Assembly (NCBI RefSeq): GCF_014698835.1
Contig: NZ_JACJTU010000036.1
Span: 1 to 64,000 of the forward strand
DNA from: Nostoc paludosum FACHB-159
GTDB lineage: Bacteria > Cyanobacteriota > Cyanobacteriia > Cyanobacteriales > Nostocaceae
Direction of reading: 5' to 3'
DNA length: 64,000 nucleotides
Shown: positions 50,739-60,391 of the stretch, one piece after another
Numbering within the stretch: the first letter of the stretch is position 1
How the letters are laid out: the number at the start of each line of letters is the position of its first letter
Program-made: the position numbers and the translations under genes
The notes under the pieces: generated by a model
The model's input: only the letters and a program-made list of their open reading frames with translations
Told to the model about the DNA's origin: nothing
Databases searched by the model: none

Positions 50739-53700
50739 ATGCTCCATATTTATTATTCCCAATTACTGCGTTATGGCGTCGCCGTATTAAATGTCGCACT
50801 TGCGCTAGTGTTAATGCTGATGCTAGACCCCTGGCTAAGCATGAGTGGAACTCCTTTTCTACTATTTTTTAGCGCTGTAATGGTAAGTGCCTGGTATGGT
50901 GGCTTGAAATCAGGGCTGTTGGCAACCTTCTTATCTGTACTACTGAGCAATTACTTCTTCCTACCACCAGTTTATCAACTGAGTTTTGACTTATCCAATT
51001 CTGTGCGAATCGGGTTGTTTGCATTACAGGGATTGCTTTTTAGTGTGTTATGTGAAGCCTTAAAAACTTCTAAAAGAGGGGCTGATATAAATTTACAAAA
51101 GCTCAAAGTCTCTGAAGAACGATTTCGCCTAGCCTTGAGCAGTTCAGATATTGTGATATTTCAGCACGATCGCAATTTGCGATATCAGTGGATTCATAAT
51201 CCTCAAGGTGGAGACACGGCACTAGAAATCCTCGGTAAGTCTGATGCTGAATTATTTCCTGCCTCAATAGCAGAGCAATTAACGGCAATTAAGGAAAAAG
51301 TATTAAAAACTGGTATTTCCACCCGTGAAGAGGTTTGTCTGCCAGTTTGTGGAGAAAACCGTTACTATGATTTGCTGATTGAACCGCTAAAGGATGCAGA
51401 TAATAGCATTCATGGCATTACTTGTGTGGCTGTGAATATTACCCAACGCCAGCAAGCAGAACTAGAAAAAATCAGATTGCAGACAGAACTTCAGCAAGCT
51501 CTTCAGCAAAAAGATGAATCTTTAGCGTTGCTTAATGCTTGGCTGAGTACTTCACCAGTGGCGCTGGCTTTCCTCGATACCGAACTTCGCTACGTTTACG
51601 CTAATGAAGCTCTAGCAGCCACCAATGGTGTACCACTGAGCCAACATATCGGTCGCACCTTTCGGGAAGTCTTACCGGAATGGGCAGAGCAAATTGAGCC
51701 TGTGTTTAAGCAAGTGATGGCAACCAGGCAGCCCTTACTCAACCAGGAAATCAGCGGTGAAACTTATCCGCCAGGGGTCTATCGTTACGGTATTGTCAGC
51801 TATTATCCGGTGTGCTTACCAAATGGACAGTTGCTAGGAGTAGGGATTACATCCATTGATATCACTCAACAAAAGCAAACTGAGCAAACATTACGGGAAA
51901 GCGAAGCCAAGTTTCGCAGCGTAGTTGAGTCAAATATGATTGGCATTGGCTTTTGGGAGAAAGACGGCAAAGTCACAGAAGCTAATGATGCCCTATTGGA
52001 TATGTTGGGTTACTCTCGTGCAGAATTAGTTTCTGGCAAACTTAACTGGCAAAGCCTGACTCCACCAGAGTATGCACCACTCGACGAACAAATATTTATT
52101 CAACTGCAAAACAGCCCCTTTTGCACCCCCTATGAAAAAGAATATATCCGTAAAGACGGCTCGCGTTTGCCGATTTTAATAGGTGGTAGCCATTTTGAAG
52201 GGACTCTCGAACGAGGAGCTTTCTTTGTTATAGATATTACAGAGCGCAAGCAGGCTGAAGAAAAACTGCGCTACATTGCCCAAGTTAGTAGCCTACTCTC
52301 TACTTCCCTAGATTACGAGCAGACCTTAGAACAAATCGCCAAAATTTCAGTTCCCCAACTAGCAGATTGGTGTAGCGTCGATATTCTCAATGAAGATGGC
52401 TCCATTCGTCGCCTACCAATTGCCCATGCAGACCCATCCAAAGCCGAATTGGCAGGTCAACTTCAGCAGTATGCTCAAGATTATAAGGGTACAAGTGCAG
52501 TTACTAGAGTATTGCAAACTGGGCAAAGCAAACTAATTCCCGAAGTATCTGACTCACTTTTAGTAGCAAATACTCAAAATCAGGAACACTTAGAACTTCT
52601 TCGGCAATTGGGGATGAAGTCTGTGATGATTGTGCCGTTAATCGCTAGAGGGCGAGTACTCGGCAGTATCAGCTTTGTCACCGCCGAATCAGGGCGTCGC
52701 TACGATCGCTCTGACTTGACTTTAGCAACAGATGTGGCCTATCGTGCTGCCTTAGCAGTGGAAAATGCCCAACTTTATCGCGACATCCACCAAGCTCTCG
52801 TACATTACGCCGAATCTCTGTCTCTTCTAGATGCCCTACTAGCAGCCGCTCCCGTTGCTGTATGCTTTTTGGATCGAGAACTGCGATATATCCGCATTAA
52901 TCAGGTATTCGCTGACATTAACGGTTTAACCATAGAAGAACATTTAGGGCGCAAATTTCAAGAAGTCCTGCCAGAGATGGCGGCTGAGTTAGAAGTGCAG
53001 TTACAGCGGGTGTTAGAGACTGGAGAACCAGTACTGAATGTGGAAATTAGCACCCAGATCCCAAAGCGGCCAGAAAATTACGAACACTGGCTGGGCAACT
53101 ATTATCCAGTCAACAATCGCATGGGCGAAACTGTGGGAATTGGGATAATTATGGCAGATGTGACAGCAGCCAAACAAACAGAAGTTGCCTTGCGAGAAAG
53201 TGAAGAAAGATTCCGGGCAATGTTTAACCAAGCTGCTGTCGGCATTGCTCTGGTAGCCTTGGATGGACGATTTCTTCAGGTTAATCCGGCATTGTGTGAA
53301 ATTACTGGATACAGCCATGAAGAGTTAATTCAGATGAACTTTCAGGAAATTACTCATCCTGACGACTTAGAAATTGATAGACAAAATGCTGGGCGAGTTT
53401 TGGCACAAGAAATTAACGGTTATTCCCTAGAAAAACGCTACCTTTGCAAAGATGGTTCCATCGTTTGGGCAAACCTAACTTCCTCAGCAGTTTGGAATAG
53501 TAAAGGACAACTCAACTATGCGTTGGGTATTATCGAGGACATTACCGAACGCAAACGAGTTGAAGCCACGCAACAGTTTTTAGTGGAAGCCAGCACCTTG
53601 CTGGCTGCTTCATTGGATTATGAAGTCGCCATTACTAACGTGGCTAATTTAGCAGTTCCTACCCTAGCTGATTGGTGTATTGTAGATGTTTTTCAGGAAG

Positions 53701-55787
53701 ACTGGTCGAGCAAACAAATTGCGATCGCCATTGCTGACCCGACAAAACGAGATATCTTAGAGAAAATCCAACGACGTTATCCGCCCAAAAGTGGGGCACA
53801 ACAGCTTGTACAGCAGCTAAAGTTGGGAATATCTGTCTTTTATCCCGAATTATCTAACTCTCATCTTTTACAGATGGCTCAAGACGAGGAGCATCTGCAA
53901 TTGCTACAAAGCCTGGGTATTCATTCTTTAATGGTGATTCCAGTGCGTTCCCGCGGCCAATTATTTGGCGCAATTTCTTTTTTTACAGCCGAGTCATGTC
54001 GGCACTACCAACCAGCAGACTTAGCTTTAGCAGAAGATATTGCTCGTCGTGCTGCTACAGCCATTGACAATGCCAGACTCTACCAAGAAACTCAACAGGC
54101 AAAACAAGCAGCTGAGCTATCCGTCAATCGTACCGTACTTTTACAAAGCATCACCGCTGCCCTCTCGGAAGCCCTCACTCCCCAAGAAGTAGCTGATGTG
54201 GTGATGAACCAAGGAATTACTGCCTTGGGAGCCTCTGCTGGTTCCGTTGTCTTACTGACTCAAGGAAATACTACCTTGAAAGTTGTTCAAGCAAGTGGTT
54301 ATCCCCAATCACTTATAGATACCTGGGAAACTTTTCCCATTACTGCTCCTAACCAAATCGCCGAAACAGTCAGAACTAAAAAGCCGATTTTTTGCCAAAA
54401 TTTAGAAGCCTTTATGGCAAACTATCCCAGCTTAGCTGATGCCGCGGCTTTAACTCTTAATAATGCCTGGGCTTCCATACCCATGACGACAGAGGGTAAA
54501 GCCATTGGCGCACTGGGATTTAGCTTTGCTAATGCCCAAGCATTTAACGAAGAAGACCGGAGATTTATGTTGACATTGGGGCAGCAATGCGGACAAGCCA
54601 TCGCCCGCGCTCAACTTTACGAAGCAGAAAAAACTGCACGGGCACAAGCTGAAACTGCCAACCGAATTAAAGATGAATTTCTGGCAGTTCTTTCTCATGA
54701 ATTGAGAACTCCCCTTAACCCGATTTTAGGCTGGGCAAAGTTACTGAGAACCCGCAACTTCGACGAAGCAACTAAAATCCGTGCCTTAGAAACAATTGAA
54801 CGCAACGCCAAGTTACAAACCCAACTAATTGAAGACCTACTGGATGTGTCGCGGATTTTACAAGGCAAATTGAGTTTAAATCTTCATGCCGTGGATTTGA
54901 AAGTTGCGATCGCCGCTGCTCAAGAAACGGTGCGTTTAGCCGCCGAAGCCAAATCAATTCAAATTGAAACAGTGCTCAATGATGTTGGCAAAGTTTTAGG
55001 CGATGGCGATCGCTTGCAACAAATCATGTGGAATTTACTGTCCAACGCTGTTAAATTTACGCCATCAAAAGGACGAGTAGAAGTACGCTTAGAACAAGTC
55101 AACTGGGATGCTCAAATCCAAGTAATTGATACAGGTAAAGGAATCAGTCCAGAATTTTTGCCTCACGTCTTTGACTACTTCCGCCAAGCAGATGCCAAGA
55201 CAACCAGAATATTTGGCGGACTGGGATTAGGACTAGCAATTGTGCGTCATTTAGTTGAACTTCACGGTGGTACAGTTGAGGTAGACAGTCTAGGAGAAGG
55301 ACAAGGGGCAACCTTTACAGTGAAACTACCTTTGCTCAAAAGTTCTGATTTAGGAGTTCCCAGCCCGGAATCTTCTGACTTGGAACTAGATAGTGAAGAA
55401 TCATTGCTTTTGGGAGTCCAAATTCTGCTTGTGGATGACCAAGAAGATGTACGTGACTTTTTTAGCTTTGCCTTAGAACAGTATGGAGCAACCGTAACCG
55501 CAGTTACATCAGCAACTGAAGCATTAGAAGCGCTAGGTCAGTCAAAACCAGATATCTTATTAAGCGACATTGGAATGCCCTTGATGGATGGCTACATGTT
55601 GCTGCGCCAAGTGAGAAAATTGCCGCCAGAACAAGGTGGAGAGATTCCGGCCATCGCTTTGACTGCTTATGCTGGAGAAATTAATTATAATCAAGCACTA
55701 GCGGCGGGATTTCAGAAACACCTACCGAAACCTGTAGAACCATTAGATTTAGCTAATGCGATCGTCAATCTAATTCGTAATTCGTAA
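50739..55787 (+). CDS. Hybrid histidine kinase with membrane DUF4118 and multiple PAS/GAF domains
   Basis: A 1682-residue hybrid sensor kinase. Membrane part: four helices of KdpD-like DUF4118 type (about 8-105; YGVAVLNVALALVLMLML, PFLLFFSAVMVSAWYGGL, LLATFLSVLLSNYFFLPP). Then three PAS (about 115-505), GAF (about 520-670; the VAYRAALAVENAQLYR end), two PAS (about 690-940), two GAF (about 955-1290), histidine kinase (phospho-acceptor His1320 in VLSHELRTP, N-box LLSNAVKF, G-box GLGLGLAIVRHL) and a C-terminal receiver (Asp1610 in LLSDIGMPLMDGY). Its receiver resembles the lone receiver at 36086-36490. Sensor ligands unknown; a GAF chromophore Cys is not obvious. Confidence 0.95.
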   Translation: MLHIYYSQLLRYGVAVLNVALALVLMLMLDPWLSMSGTPFLLFFSAVMVSAWYGGLKSGLLATFLSVLLSNYFFLPPVYQLSFDLSNSVRIGLFALQGLLFSVLCEALKTSKRGADINLQKLKVSEERFRLALSSSDIVIFQHDRNLRYQWIHNPQGGDTALEILGKSDAELFPASIAEQLTAIKEKVLKTGISTREEVCLPVCGENRYYDLLIEPLKDADNSIHGITCVAVNITQRQQAELEKIRLQTELQQALQQKDESLALLNAWLSTSPVALAFLDTELRYVYANEALAATNGVPLSQHIGRTFREVLPEWAEQIEPVFKQVMATRQPLLNQEISGETYPPGVYRYGIVSYYPVCLPNGQLLGVGITSIDITQQKQTEQTLRESEAKFRSVVESNMIGIGFWEKDGKVTEANDALLDMLGYSRAELVSGKLNWQSLTPPEYAPLDEQIFIQLQNSPFCTPYEKEYIRKDGSRLPILIGGSHFEGTLERGAFFVIDITERKQAEEKLRYIAQVSSLLSTSLDYEQTLEQIAKISVPQLADWCSVDILNEDGSIRRLPIAHADPSKAELAGQLQQYAQDYKGTSAVTRVLQTGQSKLIPEVSDSLLVANTQNQEHLELLRQLGMKSVMIVPLIARGRVLGSISFVTAESGRRYDRSDLTLATDVAYRAALAVENAQLYRDIHQALVHYAESLSLLDALLAAAPVAVCFLDRELRYIRINQVFADINGLTIEEHLGRKFQEVLPEMAAELEVQLQRVLETGEPVLNVEISTQIPKRPENYEHWLGNYYPVNNRMGETVGIGIIMADVTAAKQTEVALRESEERFRAMFNQAAVGIALVALDGRFLQVNPALCEITGYSHEELIQMNFQEITHPDDLEIDRQNAGRVLAQEINGYSLEKRYLCKDGSIVWANLTSSAVWNSKGQLNYALGIIEDITERKRVEATQQFLVEASTLLAASLDYEVAITNVANLAVPTLADWCIVDVFQEDWSSKQIAIAIADPTKRDILEKIQRRYPPKSGAQQLVQQLKLGISVFYPELSNSHLLQMAQDEEHLQLLQSLGIHSLMVIPVRSRGQLFGAISFFTAESCRHYQPADLALAEDIARRAATAIDNARLYQETQQAKQAAELSVNRTVLLQSITAALSEALTPQEVADVVMNQGITALGASAGSVVLLTQGNTTLKVVQASGYPQSLIDTWETFPITAPNQIAETVRTKKPIFCQNLEAFMANYPSLADAAALTLNNAWASIPMTTEGKAIGALGFSFANAQAFNEEDRRFMLTLGQQCGQAIARAQLYEAEKTARAQAETANRIKDEFLAVLSHELRTPLNPILGWAKLLRTRNFDEATKIRALETIERNAKLQTQLIEDLLDVSRILQGKLSLNLHAVDLKVAIAAAQETVRLAAEAKSIQIETVLNDVGKVLGDGDRLQQIMWNLLSNAVKFTPSKGRVEVRLEQVNWDAQIQVIDTGKGISPEFLPHVFDYFRQADAKTTRIFGGLGLGLAIVRHLVELHGGTVEVDSLGEGQGATFTVKLPLLKSSDLGVPSPESSDLELDSEESLLLGVQILLVDDQEDVRDFFSFALEQYGATVTAVTSATEALEALGQSKPDILLSDIGMPLMDGYMLLRQVRKLPPEQGGEIPAIALTAYAGEINYNQALAAGFQKHLPKPVEPLDLANAIVNLIRNS

Positions 55788-55882
55788 TACTTGCCTCCAG
55801 CGATAAGCAAGCTACGTAATTCGTCCTCATAAATACTTTTGCGGCTAACACCATAGTCGAATCAAAGTGGTGTATTGCGATC

Positions 55883-55985
55883 GTCATACCAATTGACGAA
55901 AAATATGATACAAATACAAACACTAAAACCTATGTAAAGTCTGACTTTCTGAATGCAAGAATTTTGAATTTTGAATTGGTATGAC
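55883..55985. repeat. MITE-like element with 12-bp perfect inverted ends
   Basis: GTCATACCAATT (55883-55894) and AATTGGTATGAC (55974-55985) are perfect inverted arms about 80 bp apart. The right end reads GAATTTTGAATTGGTATGAC. Ends resemble the element at 26676. Confidence 0.7.
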
Positions 55986-56131
55986 TACTAGTATTCCAAC
56001 ACTGTTGATCCTGAGTATCCTGATTTTCCATCAGCAGATAAGACAAGCTACTAGTTAAATGCTACTTATAAGAAAATGATTGAAGGAGGGAGGAGGCTCA
56101 TACTAATTCCAGAAAAAAATGAAACAGATGC

Positions 56132-56238
56132 GTAGGTTGGGTTGAACGAAGTGAAACCCAACACATACAAGACTTTGAGGTGTTGGGTTACCCTTCGGGA
56201 AGCCGCCTCCGGCGTCTACGTTCCTCAACCCAACCTAC
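56132..56238. repeat. Inverted-repeat element GTAGGTTGGGTTGA
   Basis: GTAGGTTGGGTTGA (56132-56145) and TCAACCCAACCTAC (56225-56238) are perfect 14-bp terminal inverted repeats of a 107-bp element. Inner parts also pair (GTGAAACCCAACAC with GGTGTTGGGTTAC). Typical of cyanobacterial intergenic repeats. Confidence 0.85.
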
Positions 56239-56473
56239 ATCTACATCAGATTTTTCGTGAAATGGTATCAGTTGGCAGGAGGCAGGAGGTTTTGCCTCAG
56301 TTGGAGATTGTAACCCCTCCTGAACAATAGCCACGCTCACTTTTGTGAGTGTGGGGGTCTTAGACCCTTGAACATCCGCTTACAGCAGGAGTGAGGGGTG
56401 AGTTTTCCTCCTGCCTCTTGCCCCCTAACTCCTGCCTTCATCGATAAAGCAGTAGTGAATAGATTTAGAAGAT

Positions 56474-58309
56474 ATGACTAACTTTTTTAAACAAACTTTT
56501 GCTAGTTTAATTGGCACCGTACTGGGACTAATTGTTTTCTGTGGTCTGGGAACCACTGGACTGTTCTTGCTGCTGTTGGCTGCTACCTCCACTAAAGATA
56601 CTGGGCCAGAAGTGAAAGATAAGTCAGTGCTAGTTTTTGACTTGTCGATGAAAATTACTGATGGCGAACCTAATTCTGGCGAATTCTTTCAGAATGCACT
56701 CTCAGGTGTAGCTGAGGAGAGAATGACACTGCGTAAAGTTGTGGAAACTTTGGAAAAGGCGCGGCGCGATCCGCGAATTGTGGGTATCTATATAGATGCA
56801 AGCCGCGCCAGCGAAGGTAGTGATGTCGGTTATGCTTCTCTCAAAGAAATCCGCAGAGCGCTAGAGGAATTCCGCACTACTGGCAAAAAAATTGTCGCCT
56901 ATGGCAGTAATTGGACTGAAAAGGAATATTATGTGAGTTCAACCGCAAATTCCATCGTCCTTAATCCCTTGGGATTGATGGAAGTCAACGGTTTGAGTTC
57001 GCAACTGATGTTCTTAACAGGAGCATTGCAGAAGTATGGTATTGGCGTTCAAGTCGTGCGGGTGGGGAAATTTAAGGGAGCAGTTGAACCGTTGATCCTC
57101 ACAAAGCTAAGTCCAGAAAACCGCGAACAAACTCAGAAATTATTGGATGATGTCTGGGGAGAGTGGCGTGATGCTGTTGGTAACACTCGGAAAATTCAAC
57201 CGCAACAGTTACAGGCGATCGCAGATAATCAGGCTTTCTTAGAACCAACACAAGCAAAAGATAGCGGTTTGGTAGACCAAGTAGCATACCCCGATGAAGT
57301 GGTGAGTGACCTGAAAAAGCTTACAAATAGCGACAAAGACGACAAAACATTCCGCCAAATTAACTTGAATGATTACGCACAAGTTTCCGGTAAATCTTTA
57401 GGTGTAGAACGCAACTCAAAAAATAAAATTGCCGTTGTTTATGCTGAAGGTGAGATTGTCGATGGTATGGGTGAAGATGGACAAGTAGGAGGCGATCGCT
57501 TTGCCAAAATCTTTAATAAACTGCGACAAGATGAAGATATAAAAGCTGTTGTCCTGCGAATTAATAGCCCTGGTGGTAGCGCCACCGCAGCCGAAGTCAT
57601 GCAGCGAGAAGTGAAATTAACTCGCCAACAAAAACCAGTTGTAGTATCGATGGGCGATACCGCCGCCTCCGGTGGTTATTGGATTGCTAGCGACTCTAAC
57701 CGGATTTTTGCCGAACCAAATACAATTACAGGCTCAATTGGCGTGTTTGGGATATTACTTAATGGGCAAAAACTGGCAAATGACAACGGTATCACCTGGG
57801 ATTCAGTCAAAACCGGACGTTATGCTGATTCTGAAACAGCTTCTCGCCCGAAATCGCCCCAAGAATTAGCCCTTTATCAGCGTAGCGTTAACCGGATTTA
57901 CAACATGTTTCTCAATAAAGTTTCCCAAGGTCGGAAACTCCCAGAACAAAAAGTAGCAGAAATCGCCCAAGGACGGGTTTGGTCAGGTGTAGCGGCCAAG
58001 GAAATTGGTTTAGTAGATGAGATTGGTGGGTTGAATAGTGCGATCGCTTATGCCGCTAAGGAAGCGAAACTAGGAGAAGATTGGGAATTACAAGAATATC
58101 CCCGCTTTAGTACCTTTGGAGAACGCTTTTTTGGGCGAGCAACTCAAGAGGTGCAGGACACTTTAGGAATTGAGCCAACCCAAGTCCAAAAATCTCATCC
58201 CCTCACCGCCGAATTCCAAAAACTCCAACAAGAAATCCAAATTCTGCAAAAAATGAACGACCCACAGGGAGTTTATGCCCGCTTACCTTTCAACTTGAAA
58301 ATTGAATAA
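56474..58309 (+). CDS. sppA: Signal peptide peptidase SppA (67K type)
   Basis: A 611-residue membrane serine protease that cleaves remnant signal peptides in the membrane. An N-terminal helix (LIGTVLGLIVFCGLGTTGLFLLLL) anchors it, followed by two tandem S49 domains, as in the long 67K form. The Ser-Lys dyad is intact: Lys201 in VGKFKGAVEP and Ser399 in MGDTAASGGYWIA. LRINSPGGSA and TGSIGVFGI form the rest of the active site. In cyanobacteria SppA has also been linked to thylakoid and phycobilisome turnover (family knowledge). The gene is followed closely by the left copy of a composite repeat. Confidence 0.95.
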   Translation: MTNFFKQTFASLIGTVLGLIVFCGLGTTGLFLLLLAATSTKDTGPEVKDKSVLVFDLSMKITDGEPNSGEFFQNALSGVAEERMTLRKVVETLEKARRDPRIVGIYIDASRASEGSDVGYASLKEIRRALEEFRTTGKKIVAYGSNWTEKEYYVSSTANSIVLNPLGLMEVNGLSSQLMFLTGALQKYGIGVQVVRVGKFKGAVEPLILTKLSPENREQTQKLLDDVWGEWRDAVGNTRKIQPQQLQAIADNQAFLEPTQAKDSGLVDQVAYPDEVVSDLKKLTNSDKDDKTFRQINLNDYAQVSGKSLGVERNSKNKIAVVYAEGEIVDGMGEDGQVGGDRFAKIFNKLRQDEDIKAVVLRINSPGGSATAAEVMQREVKLTRQQKPVVVSMGDTAASGGYWIASDSNRIFAEPNTITGSIGVFGILLNGQKLANDNGITWDSVKTGRYADSETASRPKSPQELALYQRSVNRIYNMFLNKVSQGRKLPEQKVAEIAQGRVWSGVAAKEIGLVDEIGGLNSAIAYAAKEAKLGEDWELQEYPRFSTFGERFFGRATQEVQDTLGIEPTQVQKSHPLTAEFQKLQQEIQILQKMNDPQGVYARLPFNLKIE

Positions 58310-58312
58310 ATG

Positions 58313-58490
58313 GGCATGGGGCAAACAGGAAGTGTGGGAGGTGTGGGAGGTGTGGGAAGCATAAATTCTCTTCTCCCGACATTCCCTACACTCTCTCATC
58401 TTCCCAGTCCCCAGTCCCCAGTCCCCAGTCCCCAGTCCCCAGTCCCCAGTCCCCAGTCCCCAGTCCCCAGTCCCCAGTCCTTCCCCTAAG
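58313..58490. repeat. Composite repeat, left copy, with CCCCAGT (STRR1) array
   Basis: GGGCATGGGGCAAACAGGAA, three GTGTGGGAG units, AGCATAAATTCTCTTCTCCC, GACATTCCCTACACTCTCTC, then about 11-12 tandem CCCCAGT heptamers (58403-58482). The same sequence lies in opposite orientation at 59369-59597, on the other side of one gene. CCCCAGT is the STRR1 heptamer described in Calothrix/Anabaena. Confidence 0.9.
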
Positions 58491-58582
58491 ACGCCCTGTC
58501 AAAGATTTTTTAATTCTGTGGAGAATACCGAGAAGCGATTACTTAGTGTAAATTACATTAAAGTCTTAAATGGAGATTGTCG

Positions 58583-59362
58583 ATGCAACTTCTCGAATGT
58601 CCTCGTGTTGCAGTCATCGCCGGAGAAAATGCGGTTCACGTTTCTCAACTACCCCCTACATGGCAAGAGATTGCGAGAGGAACCACGAGTGTGGGGCTTT
58701 CCGATCCCCAAAGTTATGTTGAGATGGCACAGTTATTTCTATACAAATTAGAGCATGGTGACGTTGATTTGTTTAGCGATCGCCCCCAACTAGCTCACTT
58801 AATACCAGCCTTCTCCCAAATCTTTGCACAACTAGCGTGGGAAACCTTGGAATTTTTTGCACAAGACTTTAAAAAAGACAGCTACCCGAATTTTGCAAAA
58901 ATTCTCCGGGATGTGGAATTAAAGGGAATCGAGTATGCCGAGCAAGTAAAAGTAGCTCGTATTGGTATAGATTTATTCAATGAATTTGGTTATGAACTGC
59001 CTGCCAGTTTCTATCATGTGCATTTAGCTCCAATTTACCGAGATCATGTTTTTGAAGAACGCGCCTTACGATTTGACCCTCGTGATATAGAACATAAGCG
59101 TTCTTGGGATGCCATACTCCATGCAGGCAAGGTATTTGCCATTCAAATGAAAGTGCAAAGTATTGCTTCAAAATATGGTTTTACTTATCAACATGGCTGC
59201 GGTTGCAACTCTCACCTCTCTTCCATCGATCCTGCCCGTGGCGCATTTGAGTATGAGTTGAGTCCCGAAAAGCGTCAGCGATGGATTCGCAGTTTCATCT
59301 GGACTGCTTGGTATGAGTATGCCTTCTTTGCGATCGTACCGAATACGAGTTATTTAGTCTAA
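58583..59362 (+). CDS. Conserved protein of unknown function, enclosed by an inverted repeat
   Basis: A 259-residue soluble protein I do not recognise. Notable parts: LECPRVAVIAGENAVHVSQLPPTWQEIARG at the start, PSFYHVHLAPIYRDHVFEERALRFDPRD in the middle, a Cys-rich YQHGCGCNSHLSSIDP and an aromatic C-terminus (IRSFIWTAWYEYAFFAIVPNTSYLV). His, Cys and Asp clusters (HVHLAP, HGCGC) might bind metal. Start: ATG at 58583 with TGGAGA upstream; the TTG at 58577 adds two residues. It stands alone, bracketed by two inverted copies of a composite repeat, which may mark it as a mobile or recently moved gene. Function unknown. Confidence 0.75.
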   Translation: MQLLECPRVAVIAGENAVHVSQLPPTWQEIARGTTSVGLSDPQSYVEMAQLFLYKLEHGDVDLFSDRPQLAHLIPAFSQIFAQLAWETLEFFAQDFKKDSYPNFAKILRDVELKGIEYAEQVKVARIGIDLFNEFGYELPASFYHVHLAPIYRDHVFEERALRFDPRDIEHKRSWDAILHAGKVFAIQMKVQSIASKYGFTYQHGCGCNSHLSSIDPARGAFEYELSPEKRQRWIRSFIWTAWYEYAFFAIVPNTSYLV

Positions 59363-59368
59363 GAGCGA

Positions 59369-59597
59369 CTGGGGACTGGGGACACTTCGACAAGCTCAGT
59401 GCATCGCTGAGGACTGGGGAGTGTGGGGAGTGTGGGGAGTGTGGGGACTGGGGACTGGGAAGATGAGAGAGTGTAGGGAATGTCGGGAGAAGAGAATTTA
59501 TGCTTCCCACACCTCCCACACCTCCCACACCTCCCACACCTCCCACACCTCCCACACCTCCCACACCTCCCACGCTTCCTGTTTGCCCCATGCCCTT
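59369..59597. repeat. Composite repeat, right copy (inverted relative to 58313-58490)
   Basis: Read on the minus strand it gives GGGCATGGGGCAAACAGGAA, eight or nine GTGTGGGAG units, AGCATAAATTCTCTTCTCCC, GACATTCCCTACACTCTCTC and CCAGTCCCCAGTCCCC, as in the left copy. Differences: more GTGTGGGAG units, fewer CCCCAGT units, added CCCCACACT units, and an inserted CACTTCGACAAGCTCAGTGC near 59381-59405, itself a known-looking dispersed repeat. Confidence 0.9.
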
Positions 59598-60126
59598 AGA
59601 CATTCTCATCCAAAATTGTCCCTTCTATATTGGCTCCCTCTAAATTTGCTCCGCTTAAATTTGCTTGGTTTAAGTCTGCTTCGCTAAGATTTGCTTGGGA
59701 CAAGTCGGCTACCGTTAAATCTGCACCACTCAAATCGGCTCCATTTAAGTTTGCAGCAATTAAGCTTGCTTGCTGTAATTCTGCCTCGGTTAAGTTAGTT
59801 TCAATCAGCTTGGCAACTGTCAAATCAGCCTGACTCAAATTAGCTCCATCTAATGTTGCTCCATCTAAGATTGCTCCATCTAAGATTGCTCCAGTTAAGT
59901 TGCTACCGCTGAGGTTTGCATCACTCAAATCTGCTCCGTTCAAGTCTGCCCCAACAAAACTAGTTTGTGCTAAATTTGCGTGACTCAAATTAGCTCCGTC
60001 TAAGATGGCTTTATCTAAAATTGCGCCTTTGAGGTTAGCTTCTCTGAGGTTTGCCTCACTCAAGTTGACACCAGTAAAATCTCTTATACCTGCGGCATAA
60101 TTTTTTAGGAGTTGTTCTGCTTCCAT
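59596..60126 (-). CDS. Pentapeptide repeat protein
   Basis: A 176-residue protein built almost entirely of pentapeptide repeats A(D/N)LxX from about residue 17 (FTGVNLSEANLREANLKGAIL) to 172 (GANIEGTILDENV), about 30 repeats, long enough for a right-handed quadrilateral beta-helix of seven or eight coils. There are no membrane helices or signal peptide. The N-terminal 15 residues (EAEQLLKNYAAGIRDF) form a short helix. Its stop codon lies at the edge of the composite repeat. Pentapeptide proteins are abundant in cyanobacteria and usually of unknown function. Confidence 0.93.
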   Translation of the reverse strand: MEAEQLLKNYAAGIRDFTGVNLSEANLREANLKGAILDKAILDGANLSHANLAQTSFVGADLNGADLSDANLSGSNLTGAILDGAILDGATLDGANLSQADLTVAKLIETNLTEAELQQASLIAANLNGADLSGADLTVADLSQANLSEADLNQANLSGANLEGANIEGTILDENV

Positions 60127-60391
60127 ATCTGTTTTGCGTCTGTTGCTGTGGTAAGGAACGTTGAATTGAAGCTACCCAGACAGGCAGAGATCCCCAGCAC
60201 GCGCTACATGAGGATCTATTTGGTTGAGTGATAGTGAATCAGATTTATCTACTTTAGCCATTCTCAACTGTCAATACTACTACCTAGAGTTATGAAATAG
60301 TTTCATGCTTGGGAGGGATGTTTTGGAATTATTTAAGCATTGGTGCAAAGCGATCGCTATACTCTATTGTGGTATTCGTCTGGCACAGGTT

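Larger units (their letters stand above)
55788..56473. other. Intergenic region with two inverted-repeat elements
   Basis: 686 bp, no supported gene. It holds the elements 55883-55985 and 56132-56238, then CTCACTTTTGTGAGTG near 56336 and GGAGGGAGGAGGC-type G-rich stretches. The frame 56142-56330 is produced by the second element. Confidence 0.6.

Noticed and set aside
36140..55700. Phytochrome or phycobiliprotein-type chromophore sites in the GAF domains
   Set aside because: No obvious chromophore Cys-His pair could be assigned by eye in either giant kinase.
56142..56330. 62-codon plus-strand frame
   Set aside because: Lies within and just after the 107-bp inverted-repeat element; no protein-like content or ribosome site.
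59295..59687. Gly/Pro/His/Thr-Ser repeat frames on both strands (59295-59609, 59421-59687)
   Set aside because: Translations of GTGTGGGAG/CCTCCCACA tandem repeats, not genes.
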